Counted from the first letter of the stretch, positions 1 through 9,648 are shown. The stretch is 64,000 nt of DNA from Psychrobacter sp. Pi2-52 (GCF_904846705.1 NZ_CAJHBS010000012.1:1-64000); one strand, 5' to 3'. Program-made: numbers and translations. Notes: a model not told the origin generated them from the letters alone.

Positions 1-47
1 TAGGATTCTCCTGCTGATGTATTCTAGCAGTTACTCTCTATTTATGA

Positions 48-1604
48 GTGTTCTTATTTATTGGGGGGATTACCAATAAAGAGCAAGCGTTGACTACAGC
101 GCGTGACTGTCCGTATCGTTTGGTAGAGCTAGTGCCAGAATTATCTTATGGCGAGTCAGATACTGACAATATGCTCATTCAAGGTGATAACCTCGATGCA
201 TTGAAGGCACTTATTCCGACGCATTCAGGAAAGGTAAAGTGCATCTTTATTGACCCACCATACAACACCAAAAGCGCTTTTGAACACTATGACGATAATC
301 TAGAGCACAGCAAATGGCTATCCATGATGTATCCACGCTTAGAGCTATTGCATCAGCTACTATCTGAAGATGGCTGCATTTGGATTACACTTGATGATTC
401 AGAAGCTCATTATTTTAAAATAATAGCAGATGAAATTTTCGGAAGAAGAAATTTTGTCACAACCTTTATATGGAGAAAAGTTGATAGTCCTAACGATAAT
501 AAAGTTGCTATTACACCCGACCACGATTATGTCATTTGTTATGCTAAAAATATCCAACAATTAGAGTTTAAGAAAAAATCTGATAGTTCGATATTGGTTG
601 CATATAACGAACCAGATGAAAATTCAGATCGTCCTTATAGGGATAGACTTCTCAAAAAAAATGGTAAAAGCAGTCTAAGAACGGATAGACCTTCAATGTA
701 TTTTCCAATTAAAGATCCTGATGGTAATGATGTTTATCCTATTCACGACGATGGACGAGAAGCACGTTGGGCAAAAGGTTTAATAACTGTAGGGGACCTG
801 ATAAAAAAAGAAGAACTGGTTTGGAAAAAAAGAAAAGATAAGTGGATTCCTTATACAAGAGAATACGCTCCAGAAGACCCGACTAGACCTTGGCCTACAA
901 TTTGGAATGACCTTGATACAACAAGACAGACTAAATCTCATTTAAATAAATTACTGGGTTATGAATCAATTTTTGATACACCTAAACCTGAAGACTTAGT
1001 TGCAAGAACGATCAGTATGACAACAAAACCTGATGATCTTATTTTAGATTCATTCTTAGGCTCTGGAACAACCGCGGCTGTGGCTATGAAGATGAACCGT
1101 AAGTTTATCGGTATCGAGCTTGGCGATCATGCGGTCACTCATTGCCAACCAAGGCTAAAAAAAGTAGTCGATGGTGAGCAAGGTGGTATTTCAGAAGACG
1201 TCAACTGGACAGGTGGTAGTGGCTTCAAATTCTACCGCTTAGGTGAAGTCATCTTTAATGAAAACGGCTCTTTAAGAGAAGGTATCAGCTTTGATGCGCT
1301 GGCTTCCCACATTTGGTATGGCGATACTAGGCAATCGCTACAGCAGTCTACCAAGTCACCATTACTTGGTGTGCATAATGGTATTGCTTACTACCTACTT
1401 TATAACGGTATTTTAGGTGACAAACGTCCTGACGGTGGTAACGTACTTACATCAAAAGTGCTAACCATACTGCCACCTCACCCTGAAGATCTAGAAAATG
1501 GTCAAAAAGTCATCTATGGTGAGAGGAGATGTATGGGAGACGCTCGATTGAAGAGTGAAAATATTATATTTAAGCAAATACCATACGATGTGAAAGGAAG
1601 ATAA
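48..1604 (+). CDS. mod: Type III restriction-modification methyltransferase (Mod)
   Basis: This is an adenine-specific DNA methyltransferase of the beta class. The catalytic motif IV DPPYN (residues 69-73) precedes the SAM-binding motif I DSFLGSGT (residues 334-341). It should recognise the target for itself and for the restriction subunit, which follows after three bases. The only in-frame start is a GTG directly after an in-frame TGA, with no ribosome binding site. Family members normally begin with a few more conserved residues before the NKEQALTTARDCPYRL segment. An ATG four bases upstream (44) and another at 17 lie in the next frame, and a run of six G at 63-68 separates the two frames. 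The start may therefore be frameshifted or switchable. Identity of the enzyme is secure; the N-terminus is not. Confidence 0.88.
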   Translation: MFLFIGGITNKEQALTTARDCPYRLVELVPELSYGESDTDNMLIQGDNLDALKALIPTHSGKVKCIFIDPPYNTKSAFEHYDDNLEHSKWLSMMYPRLELLHQLLSEDGCIWITLDDSEAHYFKIIADEIFGRRNFVTTFIWRKVDSPNDNKVAITPDHDYVICYAKNIQQLEFKKKSDSSILVAYNEPDENSDRPYRDRLLKKNGKSSLRTDRPSMYFPIKDPDGNDVYPIHDDGREARWAKGLITVGDLIKKEELVWKKRKDKWIPYTREYAPEDPTRPWPTIWNDLDTTRQTKSHLNKLLGYESIFDTPKPEDLVARTISMTTKPDDLILDSFLGSGTTAAVAMKMNRKFIGIELGDHAVTHCQPRLKKVVDGEQGGISEDVNWTGGSGFKFYRLGEVIFNENGSLREGISFDALASHIWYGDTRQSLQQSTKSPLLGVHNGIAYYLLYNGILGDKRPDGGNVLTSKVLTILPPHPEDLENGQKVIYGERRCMGDARLKSENIIFKQIPYDVKGR

Positions 1605-1607
1605 GCG

Positions 1608-4289
1608 ATGTTTGAATTAAAAGAATACCAGCAAGAAGCGCTTAATACTCTTACCCGTTTTTTCAAGCGTTGTCGTATGGATGGTGACATTGACACAGCA
1701 TTTCAGCAGACATTACAGGATAATAATTTTGTAGAAATTCCTTATCGTGCTTACTCTTTCGTTGATACGCCTTATGTATGTATTCGCATTCCGACAGGTG
1801 GCGGCAAGACTGTACTAGGTGCTTATGCGGTCTCTACAGCAGCGACCCATTATCTATCGCAAGATTTTCCCATTGTATTATGGCTAGTACCGACTACTAC
1901 CATTCAGCAGCAGACCGTTTCAGCGCTCAAGAGCAACCCAGACTATACTGATCATCTAAACCGCGCGTTTGCCAATCAAGTCAGTGTCTACGATATCGCT
2001 GATGTCAATCAAATCCGTGCACAGGATATTGGCAACAAAACAATCATAGTCGTCTCTACGATTGCCAATTTGCGAGTAGCTAAGACCTCTGATCGCAAGG
2101 TCTATCAGTATCATGAAGATTTTGAACCGCATTTTGCCAAACTGAGTCGTCAACATCCTTTTTATGACAAGCTTGAGACCGTCAGTGAAGATGATGTCTC
2201 TGAAAACGGTTTGACCGTCAATGATATAGGTAAGATAAAGTACTCTTTCGCCAACCTATTGGCGCTGTACAACCCTCTAGTAATTGTTGATGAAGCTCAT
2301 AACGCTAGAACCTCATTGACCTTTGATACCCTGAAGCGTGTGCATCCTGCGGCTATTATCGAGTTTACTGCTACTCCTAATACATCAACGACCAATGGTA
2401 GCAATATTTTATATCATGTCTCAGCGGCGCAGCTCAAAGCTGAAGAAATGATCAAGCTACCTATCATTTTGACCGAGCATATTAATGGTTGGGAAGAAGC
2501 GGTACGTGATGCAGTATTAACACGCGCTAGATTAGCGCTTAAAGCACAAAAAGATATCGACTATATACGTCCTATCGTCCTACTTCAGGCAGAGAATAAG
2601 AACGGCAAGGTAACGGTTGAGGTACTCAAAAAGTGTCTAATTGAAGATCATGGCATTACTGAGGATAAAATTGCGGTAGCCACAGGGACACAGCGAGAGC
2701 TAGATGGTATTGATCTTTTTGATCCTAACTGTCCTATCGAGTACATCATTACTATAGAAGCTTTGAAAGAAGGCTGGGATTGCTCATTTGCCTACGTATT
2801 CTGTTCAGTCAAACAGGTGTCTTCTAGCAAAGATGCTGAGCAGTTATTGGGACGAGTATTGCGGATGCCTTATGCAAAACGCCGCGTGATAGAAGACTTA
2901 AATAGAGCTTATGCCCATTTGGCCACCACAAGTTTGGCACAGGCAGCAAAGGAGCTAACAGATAAACTTATCTCAATGGGTTTCGAGGAATTGGAGGTAG
3001 CAACGTTCCTTCGACAGCAAGATGCCAATCAAGGTGATTTATTTGGTCAGGTAGATAAAGATGACGCTGTAAACTCGAAACCTAAGTTGACACTACCTTC
3101 TCTGATGGTTGAGGTGCAGGATACGATAGATACTACCGAGTTATCAGAAGAAGAACGCAGTAGTATTAGAATATCTGAGGTAGATGGTCGCCAAGTGGTC
3201 ACGGTTACGGGTAAAGTCTCAGAGCCGTTGAAAAAAGCCATTACCAAAGTAGCAGTTGAAGATAAAAAAGAGATTGAGACTTCAGTTGATAGGCATAACC
3301 TCAGTGTGCATGCAGCTTTGTCACCAGCAGAGAACGGAGTGAAGTTTGCCCCGCTACCAAGATTGTGTGTCATGGTCCAGGGTGAGCTTGAACTGGTTGA
3401 GAAAGAAGTATTCTTGGATGTATCAGGTTGGAATTTATTAGATTATCCAGCTAAGCTCGACTACCAGCCCACTGAAGAGACGACAAGCTTCCTAGTCGAT
3501 GTGGAAGGCAGAAAAGTTAAATACAACCTTGCTCATGAGTCACAAACTTTAAATCTAAATCTTGCTCATACCGAAGTAACCCAAGATGAACTTATAGGCT
3601 GGCTAGATCATGAATGCCGTCAAAGTGATGTCACTCAGCGTGAAATGACAAGTTTCTTAACTAAGGTAGTCAACCAATTATTGCAAATACCGTCACTGAC
3701 ACTCACTACTCTCATACGTAATAAGTATCCACTTGCTCGTTCTATACAGGAGCTAGTATCTGCATATAGACAGCAAGCAATGACTAAAGGATATCAGCAA
3801 ACTTTATTCGCAAATGATGCTGACGTGCTTACGACTTACGATTTTAGTTACGAATTTAAAGCAGATAATTATCCAACACGACCACCTTACTATTCAGGTA
3901 GTTATGCGTTTGCCAAACATTATTATCCGCAAATCGAAGACATGAAATCTTCAGGTGAAGAGTTTGATTGTGCTCAGACTATCGATTTATTACCTCAAGT
4001 GAAGCATTGGGTAAGAAATCTAGTTAGACGTGGGGAAGCGTCGTTTAGTTTACCACTGGCACATACCAACTTTTATCCTGACTTTATCATTGAATTGCAG
4101 GATGGCCGTATCTTGGTAGTGGAGTATAAAGGTAAGCCTTACGAAACCAATGATGATTCAGCAGAGAAACGTATGGTAGGCGAACTTTGGGCAAGTCATA
4201 GCCAGGGTCAATGCTTATTCTTAATGGCAGTTAAAAAAGACGATAAAGGTCAAGACGTGCGACAGCAGATACTTAATTTGATTGATTAA
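1608..4289 (+). CDS. res: Type III restriction endonuclease subunit (Res)
   Basis: This is the ATP-dependent helicase and nuclease partner of the Mod protein encoded just upstream. A superfamily 2 helicase core is visible: Walker A PTGGGKT (62-68), DEAH box (228-231), an FTATPN motif III, and a QLLGRVLRMP motif VI. The C-terminus carries the PD-(D/E)XK nuclease, with P824-D825 followed by E839-Y-K841. At 893 residues it is a normal full-length Res. The start has a good AGGAAG ribosome binding site in the end of mod, so the two genes form an operon. Cleavage would need two inversely oriented unmethylated sites, as for the family. No truncation or missing residue is seen. Confidence 0.93.
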   Translation: MFELKEYQQEALNTLTRFFKRCRMDGDIDTAFQQTLQDNNFVEIPYRAYSFVDTPYVCIRIPTGGGKTVLGAYAVSTAATHYLSQDFPIVLWLVPTTTIQQQTVSALKSNPDYTDHLNRAFANQVSVYDIADVNQIRAQDIGNKTIIVVSTIANLRVAKTSDRKVYQYHEDFEPHFAKLSRQHPFYDKLETVSEDDVSENGLTVNDIGKIKYSFANLLALYNPLVIVDEAHNARTSLTFDTLKRVHPAAIIEFTATPNTSTTNGSNILYHVSAAQLKAEEMIKLPIILTEHINGWEEAVRDAVLTRARLALKAQKDIDYIRPIVLLQAENKNGKVTVEVLKKCLIEDHGITEDKIAVATGTQRELDGIDLFDPNCPIEYIITIEALKEGWDCSFAYVFCSVKQVSSSKDAEQLLGRVLRMPYAKRRVIEDLNRAYAHLATTSLAQAAKELTDKLISMGFEELEVATFLRQQDANQGDLFGQVDKDDAVNSKPKLTLPSLMVEVQDTIDTTELSEEERSSIRISEVDGRQVVTVTGKVSEPLKKAITKVAVEDKKEIETSVDRHNLSVHAALSPAENGVKFAPLPRLCVMVQGELELVEKEVFLDVSGWNLLDYPAKLDYQPTEETTSFLVDVEGRKVKYNLAHESQTLNLNLAHTEVTQDELIGWLDHECRQSDVTQREMTSFLTKVVNQLLQIPSLTLTTLIRNKYPLARSIQELVSAYRQQAMTKGYQQTLFANDADVLTTYDFSYEFKADNYPTRPPYYSGSYAFAKHYYPQIEDMKSSGEEFDCAQTIDLLPQVKHWVRNLVRRGEASFSLPLAHTNFYPDFIIELQDGRILVVEYKGKPYETNDDSAEKRMVGELWASHSQGQCLFLMAVKKDDKGQDVRQQILNLID

Positions 4290-4380
4290 ACGAAAGGCAA
4301 TCTCTGTGCTTCGTATTATGCCTAGTCTGTAAATATCTTTGATATTATTAATTCTTATTTTAATAAACGATATAAAAACA

Positions 4381-4411
4381 AAAAGCCAGATAGTTGAACT
4401 ATCTGGCTTTT
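4381..4411. terminator. Bidirectional terminator between res and a convergent small gene
   Basis: Two 15-base arms (4381-4395 and 4397-4411) are perfect reverse complements and begin and end in A and T runs. They lie between two convergent genes, so the hairpin can end transcription from both sides. Confidence 0.75.
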
Positions 4412-4427
4412 GAGTATAATTAAATTA

Positions 4428-4748
4428 TTATCTACCAACTGTAAGCTGCCCGCCAGAAAAGCTAATACATGATTCACAGAACCAAGATGATTGTTTTCTG
4501 ATATAAGGTATATCCGCTGGCACATCAAGTTGATACGGCCGTCCACAGTACTCACAGTGCACATCATCTAAGTAAGCCTGACACTCCGCTAATATCCCAA
4601 ACAAAATATGATAATCGATATGGTATTGTCTGCAGAGTATTTCTATATACTCTACATACCGCCCATCATGATCATATGCCCAATAGTCTTCACATAGTTG
4701 TATGTCGGACTGATCTGCATTAGGGCTAAAAATAAGTTTTAAGCTCAT
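4428..4748 (-). CDS. Small zinc-ribbon-like protein of unknown function
   Basis: I do not recognise this 106-residue protein. It has an acidic N-terminal half and a C-terminal double CxxC pair (C65-x2-C68 and C91-x2-C94), typical of a zinc ribbon. A longer form starting at a TTG (4760) is possible, but the ATG at 4748 has a GGAG ribosome binding site at the right distance. It is followed on the same strand, 31 bases upstream in sequence, by another small unknown gene, and the two are probably co-transcribed. It sits between the restriction system and an integrase module, so an accessory role is likely. Its function is open. Confidence 0.6.
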   Translation of the reverse strand: MSLKLIFSPNADQSDIQLCEDYWAYDHDGRYVEYIEILCRQYHIDYHILFGILAECQAYLDDVHCEYCGRPYQLDVPADIPYIRKQSSWFCESCISFSGGQLTVGR

Positions 4749-4779
4749 GGTTATCTCCAAACCAAGTAGTCGACGTTAA

Positions 4780-5058
4780 TCACAACGAATAAGGAATCTC
4801 GTAATGATTCATAATGGCCAAAAACTTGGTCTCAAGATTCGTTAAGGTATAACGATTCAGCGCTAATCCTTCATTTAGCTCTCGTTGCACCCATATCCTG
4901 ACTGCTTCATTATTATAAAATATCGGATTGACGCCTAACATCTTTGCTAACTGTGAACCCTGTTGTATCTGCAGATTTACCATAAGCTTGGTAGATAGAG
5001 ATATTGCTTCGGCGCTTAACCAAATTGAAGCATGCGGCGGTTTGATAAATGTGTTCAT
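4780..5058 (-). CDS. Small hypothetical protein (92 aa)
   Basis: This is an unrecognised 92-residue protein without Cys clusters, signal peptide or membrane segment. It has a clear GGAG ribosome binding site eight bases before the ATG. It lies immediately upstream of the zinc-ribbon gene on the same strand, so the two probably form a two-gene operon running towards res. Nothing in the sequence gives a function. Position in the island and small size would fit an element-specific accessory protein. Confidence 0.55.
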   Translation of the reverse strand: MNTFIKPPHASIWLSAEAISLSTKLMVNLQIQQGSQLAKMLGVNPIFYNNEAVRIWVQRELNEGLALNRYTLTNLETKFLAIMNHYEIPYSL

Positions 5059-5285
5059 GTATAATCTCCTGTAGATTAATATTTCTTTCTGTTGTTCTTA
5101 ATGACTTCCTACAGATGAAATTATACATACATTTTGAGCTATTGCAACTTAAAATAATCTTCTATAGAGCTTTTTGTTACTTAAAAGGACATTCAGCCTA
5201 TTTGAGAAACTATAGTTTGCTGCATATTATTTGGTTTAATAACTGATAAGCGCAGCGTTGTCTTGGGTTCTAAAAGAAGAGAGGT

Positions 5286-5495
5286 TTATTCTTCTTCCTT
5301 AACTATCTCATACAGGTCGCCCACTTCAATATCCAAATATAAACATAGCTTCTCGACAACTTCTAGATCCACTCTTGTGGCTTCTTCGTTATACATGCGT
5401 GTAATTGTGCCTCTGTTGACATCAGTATCTCTAGATACATCAGCAATCTTTAACCTTTTTTCACCCATAATTCTAGATAAATTACACTTCACCAT
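5286..5495 (-). CDS. XRE/Cro-CI family transcriptional regulator
   Basis: This 69-residue protein is a single compact helix-turn-helix domain of the lambda-repressor type. The recognition region lies around residues 16-36 (IADVSRDTDVNRGTITRMYN) and is followed by the usual LEVVEKLCLYLDIEVGDLYE tail. An upstream ATG at 5507 is in frame, but the GGAGG ribosome binding site lies between the two ATGs, so the start at 5495 is chosen. It is divergent from the small HTH gene and integrase at 5632-7025 and probably represses them from the shared 136-base interval. The target is inference from position. Confidence 0.8.
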   Translation of the reverse strand: MVKCNLSRIMGEKRLKIADVSRDTDVNRGTITRMYNEEATRVDLEVVEKLCLYLDIEVGDLYEIVKEEE

Positions 5496-5538
5496 AACCT
5501 CCTCCATAATAAAATAACCTACTGTAGATAAAAATGTC

Positions 5539-5566
5539 TTGCAAAAGATTATTTTTAGTGTAAATT
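5539..5566 (+). promoter_or_regulatory. Candidate sigma-70 promoter for the integrase module
   Basis: A TTGCAA -35 box (5539-5544), a 16-base spacer and a TAAATT -10 box (5561-5566) lie 65 bases before the small HTH gene, in the interval it shares with the divergent XRE regulator. Both boxes are near consensus, but an AT-rich background makes chance matches likely. Confidence 0.4.
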
Positions 5567-5631
5567 ATGTTCTATAGCAGGTCATAAAGCTATTAGACAA
5601 TAACACTTTAATCTTTAGTAAGGATTTTACT

Positions 5632-5847
5632 ATGAGTTATACCTATTTAACAACCGAAGAGCTGTCACAACGCATTAAATATGACAGCAAGACTATACGC
5701 AATCAACTTAAGGATGCAGTATTCATTGAGGGCGTTCATTACATCAAACCCTTTGGAGGTAGAAAGATCCTTTTTATATGGCAAAAGATTGAAGAGCTGA
5801 TGCTGACAGGCTACGACGACACCATTCCATTTGCAGCGGGAGCGTAA
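5632..5847 (+). CDS. Small HTH (excisionase/AlpA-like) protein
   Basis: This is a 71-residue basic protein with a predicted winged-helix core (YLTTEELSQRIKYDSKTIRN), an arrangement like excisionase or AlpA-type directionality factors. The integrase gene begins three bases after its stop. An AGTAAGGA ribosome binding site precedes the ATG. Small proteins of this kind next to an integrase commonly act as recombination directionality factors or activate integrase transcription; here that is inference from context. It contains no other domain. Confidence 0.65.
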   Translation: MSYTYLTTEELSQRIKYDSKTIRNQLKDAVFIEGVHYIKPFGGRKILFIWQKIEELMLTGYDDTIPFAAGA

Positions 5848-5849
5848 TC

Positions 5850-7025
5850 ATGGCGAGTATCAATAGCCGTAATGGCAACCTGTATGTAGATTTCCGATAC
5901 ATAGGTCAACGTTGTAGAGAGCAAACCTTACTGGCAGACACTAAGCCTAATCGAAAGCGTCTAGAAAATTTCGTTAGCAAAATGGAGGCAGACATTCAAT
6001 TAGGTAGTTTTCGCTATGAAAACTACTTCCCGCAAAGTAAAAAGCTTGAGCAGTTTCAAAGCTTAGAGCTTATAAGGTCAACGAATAGTCATAAGGACTC
6101 AAGCTCAGGATTTGATAGCTTTAGCAAAGTTTGGTTAGAGGAGAAAAAGCCGGAATGGCGGGATTCTCAAATAAGTAATGTGGAAGATATATTTAGAATT
6201 TACCTCATTCCTCATTTTAGCAATTTACCGCTAAATACCATTAGCAAAGCCAAAATCATGACTTTTCGAGGCAAGTTAGTCAAAGATGGTAATAACGGAC
6301 GAACTTTATCAGCGTCTCGCATTAATCATATCATGACGCCATTACGTATGGTGCTGATCGAAGCCTCTGAACGTTTTGATTTTGACAGCCCTTGGAAGAA
6401 TATAAAACCACTCAATGAGCCTAAAAGTAATGTCAGTCCTTTTACCTTAGATGAGGTAATGCTCATTATCAATAATGTGAGAGCAGATTATAAGCCTTAC
6501 TATGTCATACGATTTTTTACAGGTATGCGAACAGGTGAGATTGATGGCTTGCCTTGGAAAAATATAGATTTTGAGCGTCGACAAATCATCGTTGATCAAG
6601 CAGTCGTTAATGGTGTCATAGGCGAAACTAAGACCGTAGGTTCAAATCGTATTATCCAGATGAACCAACTGGTTTATGATGCGTTAATTGATCAGCAGAA
6701 ACTAACTAAACATCTAAGTGAGTTCGTGTTCTGTACAAAAGCGGGCACCTCTTTGAATCATCGTAATGTGACAAAGCGAGTTTGGTATCCGTTACTACGA
6801 TATTTAGAACTTGATAAGCGAAATCCTTACCAAAGTAGACATACGGCCGCGACGCTTTGGCTTGCTGCTGGTGAGTCGCCTGAGTGGATTGCTGCACAAA
6901 TGGGTCATAGCAACACAAAAATGCTGTTCACAGTATATTCTCGCTATGTGCCAAACCTAACTCGTCAAGACGGAAGTGCTTTAGATAAGCTACTGATAGC
7001 ACGAGGAATATTACAAAACATATGA
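5850..7025 (+). CDS. Phage-type tyrosine recombinase (integrase)
   Basis: This 391-residue integrase has an N-terminal arm-binding domain of the DUF3596 type (about residues 1-60), a core-binding domain and a C-terminal catalytic domain. Catalytic residues visible are R227 (GMRTGE), R330 and H331 (in YQSRHTAAT), H353 (MGHSN) and the nucleophile Y363. The first H of the common HxxR box is Y327, which is frequent in this subgroup. It is coupled to the small HTH protein and controlled, I infer, by the divergent XRE regulator. It may drive insertion of part of this island. The tRNA-Asp fragment found 20 kb away is a possible target but cannot be assigned to it from the sequence alone. Confidence 0.9.
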   Translation: MASINSRNGNLYVDFRYIGQRCREQTLLADTKPNRKRLENFVSKMEADIQLGSFRYENYFPQSKKLEQFQSLELIRSTNSHKDSSSGFDSFSKVWLEEKKPEWRDSQISNVEDIFRIYLIPHFSNLPLNTISKAKIMTFRGKLVKDGNNGRTLSASRINHIMTPLRMVLIEASERFDFDSPWKNIKPLNEPKSNVSPFTLDEVMLIINNVRADYKPYYVIRFFTGMRTGEIDGLPWKNIDFERRQIIVDQAVVNGVIGETKTVGSNRIIQMNQLVYDALIDQQKLTKHLSEFVFCTKAGTSLNHRNVTKRVWYPLLRYLELDKRNPYQSRHTAATLWLAAGESPEWIAAQMGHSNTKMLFTVYSRYVPNLTRQDGSALDKLLIARGILQNI

Positions 7026-7042
7026 AAAACCCTATATTTAAC

Positions 7043-7073
7043 AAAAAGACATCCGAACAGGTGTCTTTTTTTT
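7043..7073 (+). terminator. Rho-independent terminator after the integrase
   Basis: Nine-base arms (7043-7051 and 7062-7070) form a hairpin followed by a run of T. It lies 18 bases after the integrase stop and separates that module from the recombinase trio. Confidence 0.75.
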
Positions 7074-7143
7074 GTTTTATCGCTGGATGCTTTGTATAAA
7101 TGGAGCTACAGTTATTTGAATAGCTTGTAACGGTGGCAAAATA

Positions 7144-9648
7144 ATGGCTAATGAAGATAATCGCTTAAAACAGAGCAGTCATATTGAAAAATGGCTAAAT
7201 TCACATATTTTAGAACTGAGTCATAATCATGAGATTGATAGTCTACTGATTGAACTTACTTTCTTGTTAGATATCATGCCTTCTCAATATAAAACAGAGC
7301 TTCACGACGAGTATCAATTGCTATCTGCTTGGATCAAAAAGCAACATCCAAACTCAGACTTAACAGACTCTAAAAAAAATTCAATTTACGATAATGGAAT
7401 TCAAGATAAATCGTTTTTAAAAGAAGTTGGTGAACGCTACGTTATTGCGTTTCTAGCAAGCCGTGCTTCTTGCTCTAAAATTAATGCATATCGCTCAGTT
7501 TACTTTTTACTTTGCCTGAAAATGGTTGAGTTAACTGATTATGATAGCCGTATTAGGACGACTCTAAACGAGTGCCGCTACTTAACAACAAAAGTTAGAT
7601 GTATTTTAGTACCTTTTTTGCCAGATATTCTGAAACTCGATGGCCTACAACAATTACGGCAGACACTTGAGCAAGTAAAAGGTAATGACCTTTACGATCT
7701 CTGGGAAAATGCAGATCCTAATGCTTTAAAAGATTTTGTTGAAAAAATTCAACATACTGAGGAAGGAAGAATTCAATCAGCACAAAAAAATGTTATAAAT
7801 GAAAAACTATCAAGCTACATTTATGAGTTTATTTTACCAATTGAAAACTGCTTTAAGAATGAATCTGGTATTACACGTAACGTCAAACAGGTTGAGAAGC
7901 TTGTTGATGGTTCTGAATCTATAGATGACACCACAGGGAACACGATTAGTGATTTAGTTTTAGTTACAGAAGTGGTTAACGATAATAGCGCTTTTGAAGC
8001 AGAAGAGCGTCAAGATGATGAAGAGCAGTCATTTGCGCAGGTGTCCATTACACAGCCTACTAATTATTATTTGGATAGAGTACGAGCAGAACAGCAAATA
8101 AATAGTCGCCATCAACGGACTATGAGTCAAATGACCGATGTGAACAATGCACATCCAGATGACATCAAGGTCTTAGTTAATAGCTTAATGCCTACGTTAC
8201 TAAAATTGAGGTTAGAAAAGTTAAATGATATATATGATATATATGATCAAGATAATATAAACATTGAGTTTGATATCAATCATCAAGCAGCGCTCTATTT
8301 GCTAATGCTTTTATTGTCAGGGCTGCCTAATATATTCATCTCTGAAAACCTTAAATTAAGCTATCAGTCTTATAAGTATTCTTTAGAGTTCACACCGACC
8401 CGAAGCGTCATTCAAGAGAGTTGGGATGCTAGTCTGTGTGCTGATAACAGAGACAGTCTGACGCTTTTTTTTCCTGAAATTGTAGGAAGGCTGCATTACT
8501 GCATTGCAAACGATATAAGTTCAAAAGTTTTTGAACAGGTTATACAGCAAGCAAGTAATCAGCTTAAAAGTATTAATAAAGAGCATAAAACCAGGCTGAC
8601 GATAAACAAGGTTAAAAACTATATTTCCCACTTTTTAACTCAGAAAGGACGTGATACTGCTTTGATAGATGTCATAACTGAACAGCCTATCAATCATCAA
8701 TCAGCCCTCCCTTACTTCAATGTCAGTCAATACGATCTATATATTTGCCAGCATGACTTTATTGAACACTTAAATAATATGCTTGATGATGATCGTTCTT
8801 ATGGTAGATATGCATGTCAGTTTTTTACATTGCTAGAAGATAAGTTAACTGGATATTGGGAAAAACAAACAGGCAGTGCTTTAGCTATTAATGAAATACG
8901 TTTGAAGGATGTCGTATCTATACTGCGTGATAGATTACGAAAGCGAATTGATGAGAGACGTCTTGATAACTTTGAATCAATGGTTGAGATGCATAATACG
9001 TTTACTGACTATTTATATATCATGTTATCAATATCGAGTGGTTATCGTCCCATTAGTGAACCATTTGGTAGGCTCAGTCATATCGATACGATGACAAAAA
9101 AGTTTTTTATCAGTGATAAAGAAAACCATCAAGATACGCAGGGACGGTTCATTTATCTACCAGATACGGCAAATGAGCAGATTAAAAAGTATGTTCACTT
9201 TTTGCAGAAGAACGCCAGCATTCTATGCAGACTAGATAATCCGCTTGGTCATATTTACCAAAATATCCTTAAAAGTAATATTGGATTAATCGTCTATCTT
9301 AATTTTGACAAGGAAACCGATAGAATTACCGAAGTCTCTCTCAACAAAAACTATCTTCATGAACGACTGTCTAAGCATATCAATCTACCTATGAATTGGC
9401 ATCGGCATTTTATCCGATCATTTCAATTCATTGAAAAGGGCTTGTATTCTATACAGGAATATTCAGAAGATAGTTTTGGTCACGATATTATTGGCGCATG
9501 GATGGGACATGCTGACGCTCTTGGTTTTGATTTCTATCATCGATATAGCGGCCTTAAACGTAGCGAATTGAGACGATTTTCGGTGTACTTGGATGAAGTG
9601 CTTAAGAATATTGGTTTTAAAACGATGACACTGGAGAGAAGAAAGTGA
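7144..9648 (+). CDS. Large tyrosine-recombinase-like protein, first gene of a recombinase trio
   Basis: This 834-residue protein has about 580 residues of unrecognised, probably helical N-terminal sequence with an acidic stretch around residues 265-300. A C-terminal tyrosine-recombinase domain follows, with R635 (SGYRP), H755-x-x-R758 (HFIR), H789 (MGHAD) and candidate nucleophiles Y798 or Y801. It is far larger than phage integrases. Its stop codon overlaps the GTG start of the next gene, indicating translational coupling. The arrangement of two large recombinase proteins and one small protein resembles the Gamma-Mobile-Trio (GmtY, GmtZ, GmtX) of gammaproteobacterial mobile islands. I do not assign which Gmt name applies. 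The recombinase call is well supported; the family name is inference. Ribosome binding site is weak (GGTGG). Confidence 0.72.
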   Translation: MANEDNRLKQSSHIEKWLNSHILELSHNHEIDSLLIELTFLLDIMPSQYKTELHDEYQLLSAWIKKQHPNSDLTDSKKNSIYDNGIQDKSFLKEVGERYVIAFLASRASCSKINAYRSVYFLLCLKMVELTDYDSRIRTTLNECRYLTTKVRCILVPFLPDILKLDGLQQLRQTLEQVKGNDLYDLWENADPNALKDFVEKIQHTEEGRIQSAQKNVINEKLSSYIYEFILPIENCFKNESGITRNVKQVEKLVDGSESIDDTTGNTISDLVLVTEVVNDNSAFEAEERQDDEEQSFAQVSITQPTNYYLDRVRAEQQINSRHQRTMSQMTDVNNAHPDDIKVLVNSLMPTLLKLRLEKLNDIYDIYDQDNINIEFDINHQAALYLLMLLLSGLPNIFISENLKLSYQSYKYSLEFTPTRSVIQESWDASLCADNRDSLTLFFPEIVGRLHYCIANDISSKVFEQVIQQASNQLKSINKEHKTRLTINKVKNYISHFLTQKGRDTALIDVITEQPINHQSALPYFNVSQYDLYICQHDFIEHLNNMLDDDRSYGRYACQFFTLLEDKLTGYWEKQTGSALAINEIRLKDVVSILRDRLRKRIDERRLDNFESMVEMHNTFTDYLYIMLSISSGYRPISEPFGRLSHIDTMTKKFFISDKENHQDTQGRFIYLPDTANEQIKKYVHFLQKNASILCRLDNPLGHIYQNILKSNIGLIVYLNFDKETDRITEVSLNKNYLHERLSKHINLPMNWHRHFIRSFQFIEKGLYSIQEYSEDSFGHDIIGAWMGHADALGFDFYHRYSGLKRSELRRFSVYLDEVLKNIGFKTMTLERRK

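Noticed and set aside
4913..5128. Minus-strand ORF overlapping the 92-residue gene
   Set aside because: It is a frame shadow without a ribosome binding site; the overlapping 92-residue gene has a clear GGAG site.
5049..5517. Plus-strand ORFs across the XRE regulator region
   Set aside because: They lack ribosome binding sites and domain content; the minus-strand XRE gene explains the coding signal.
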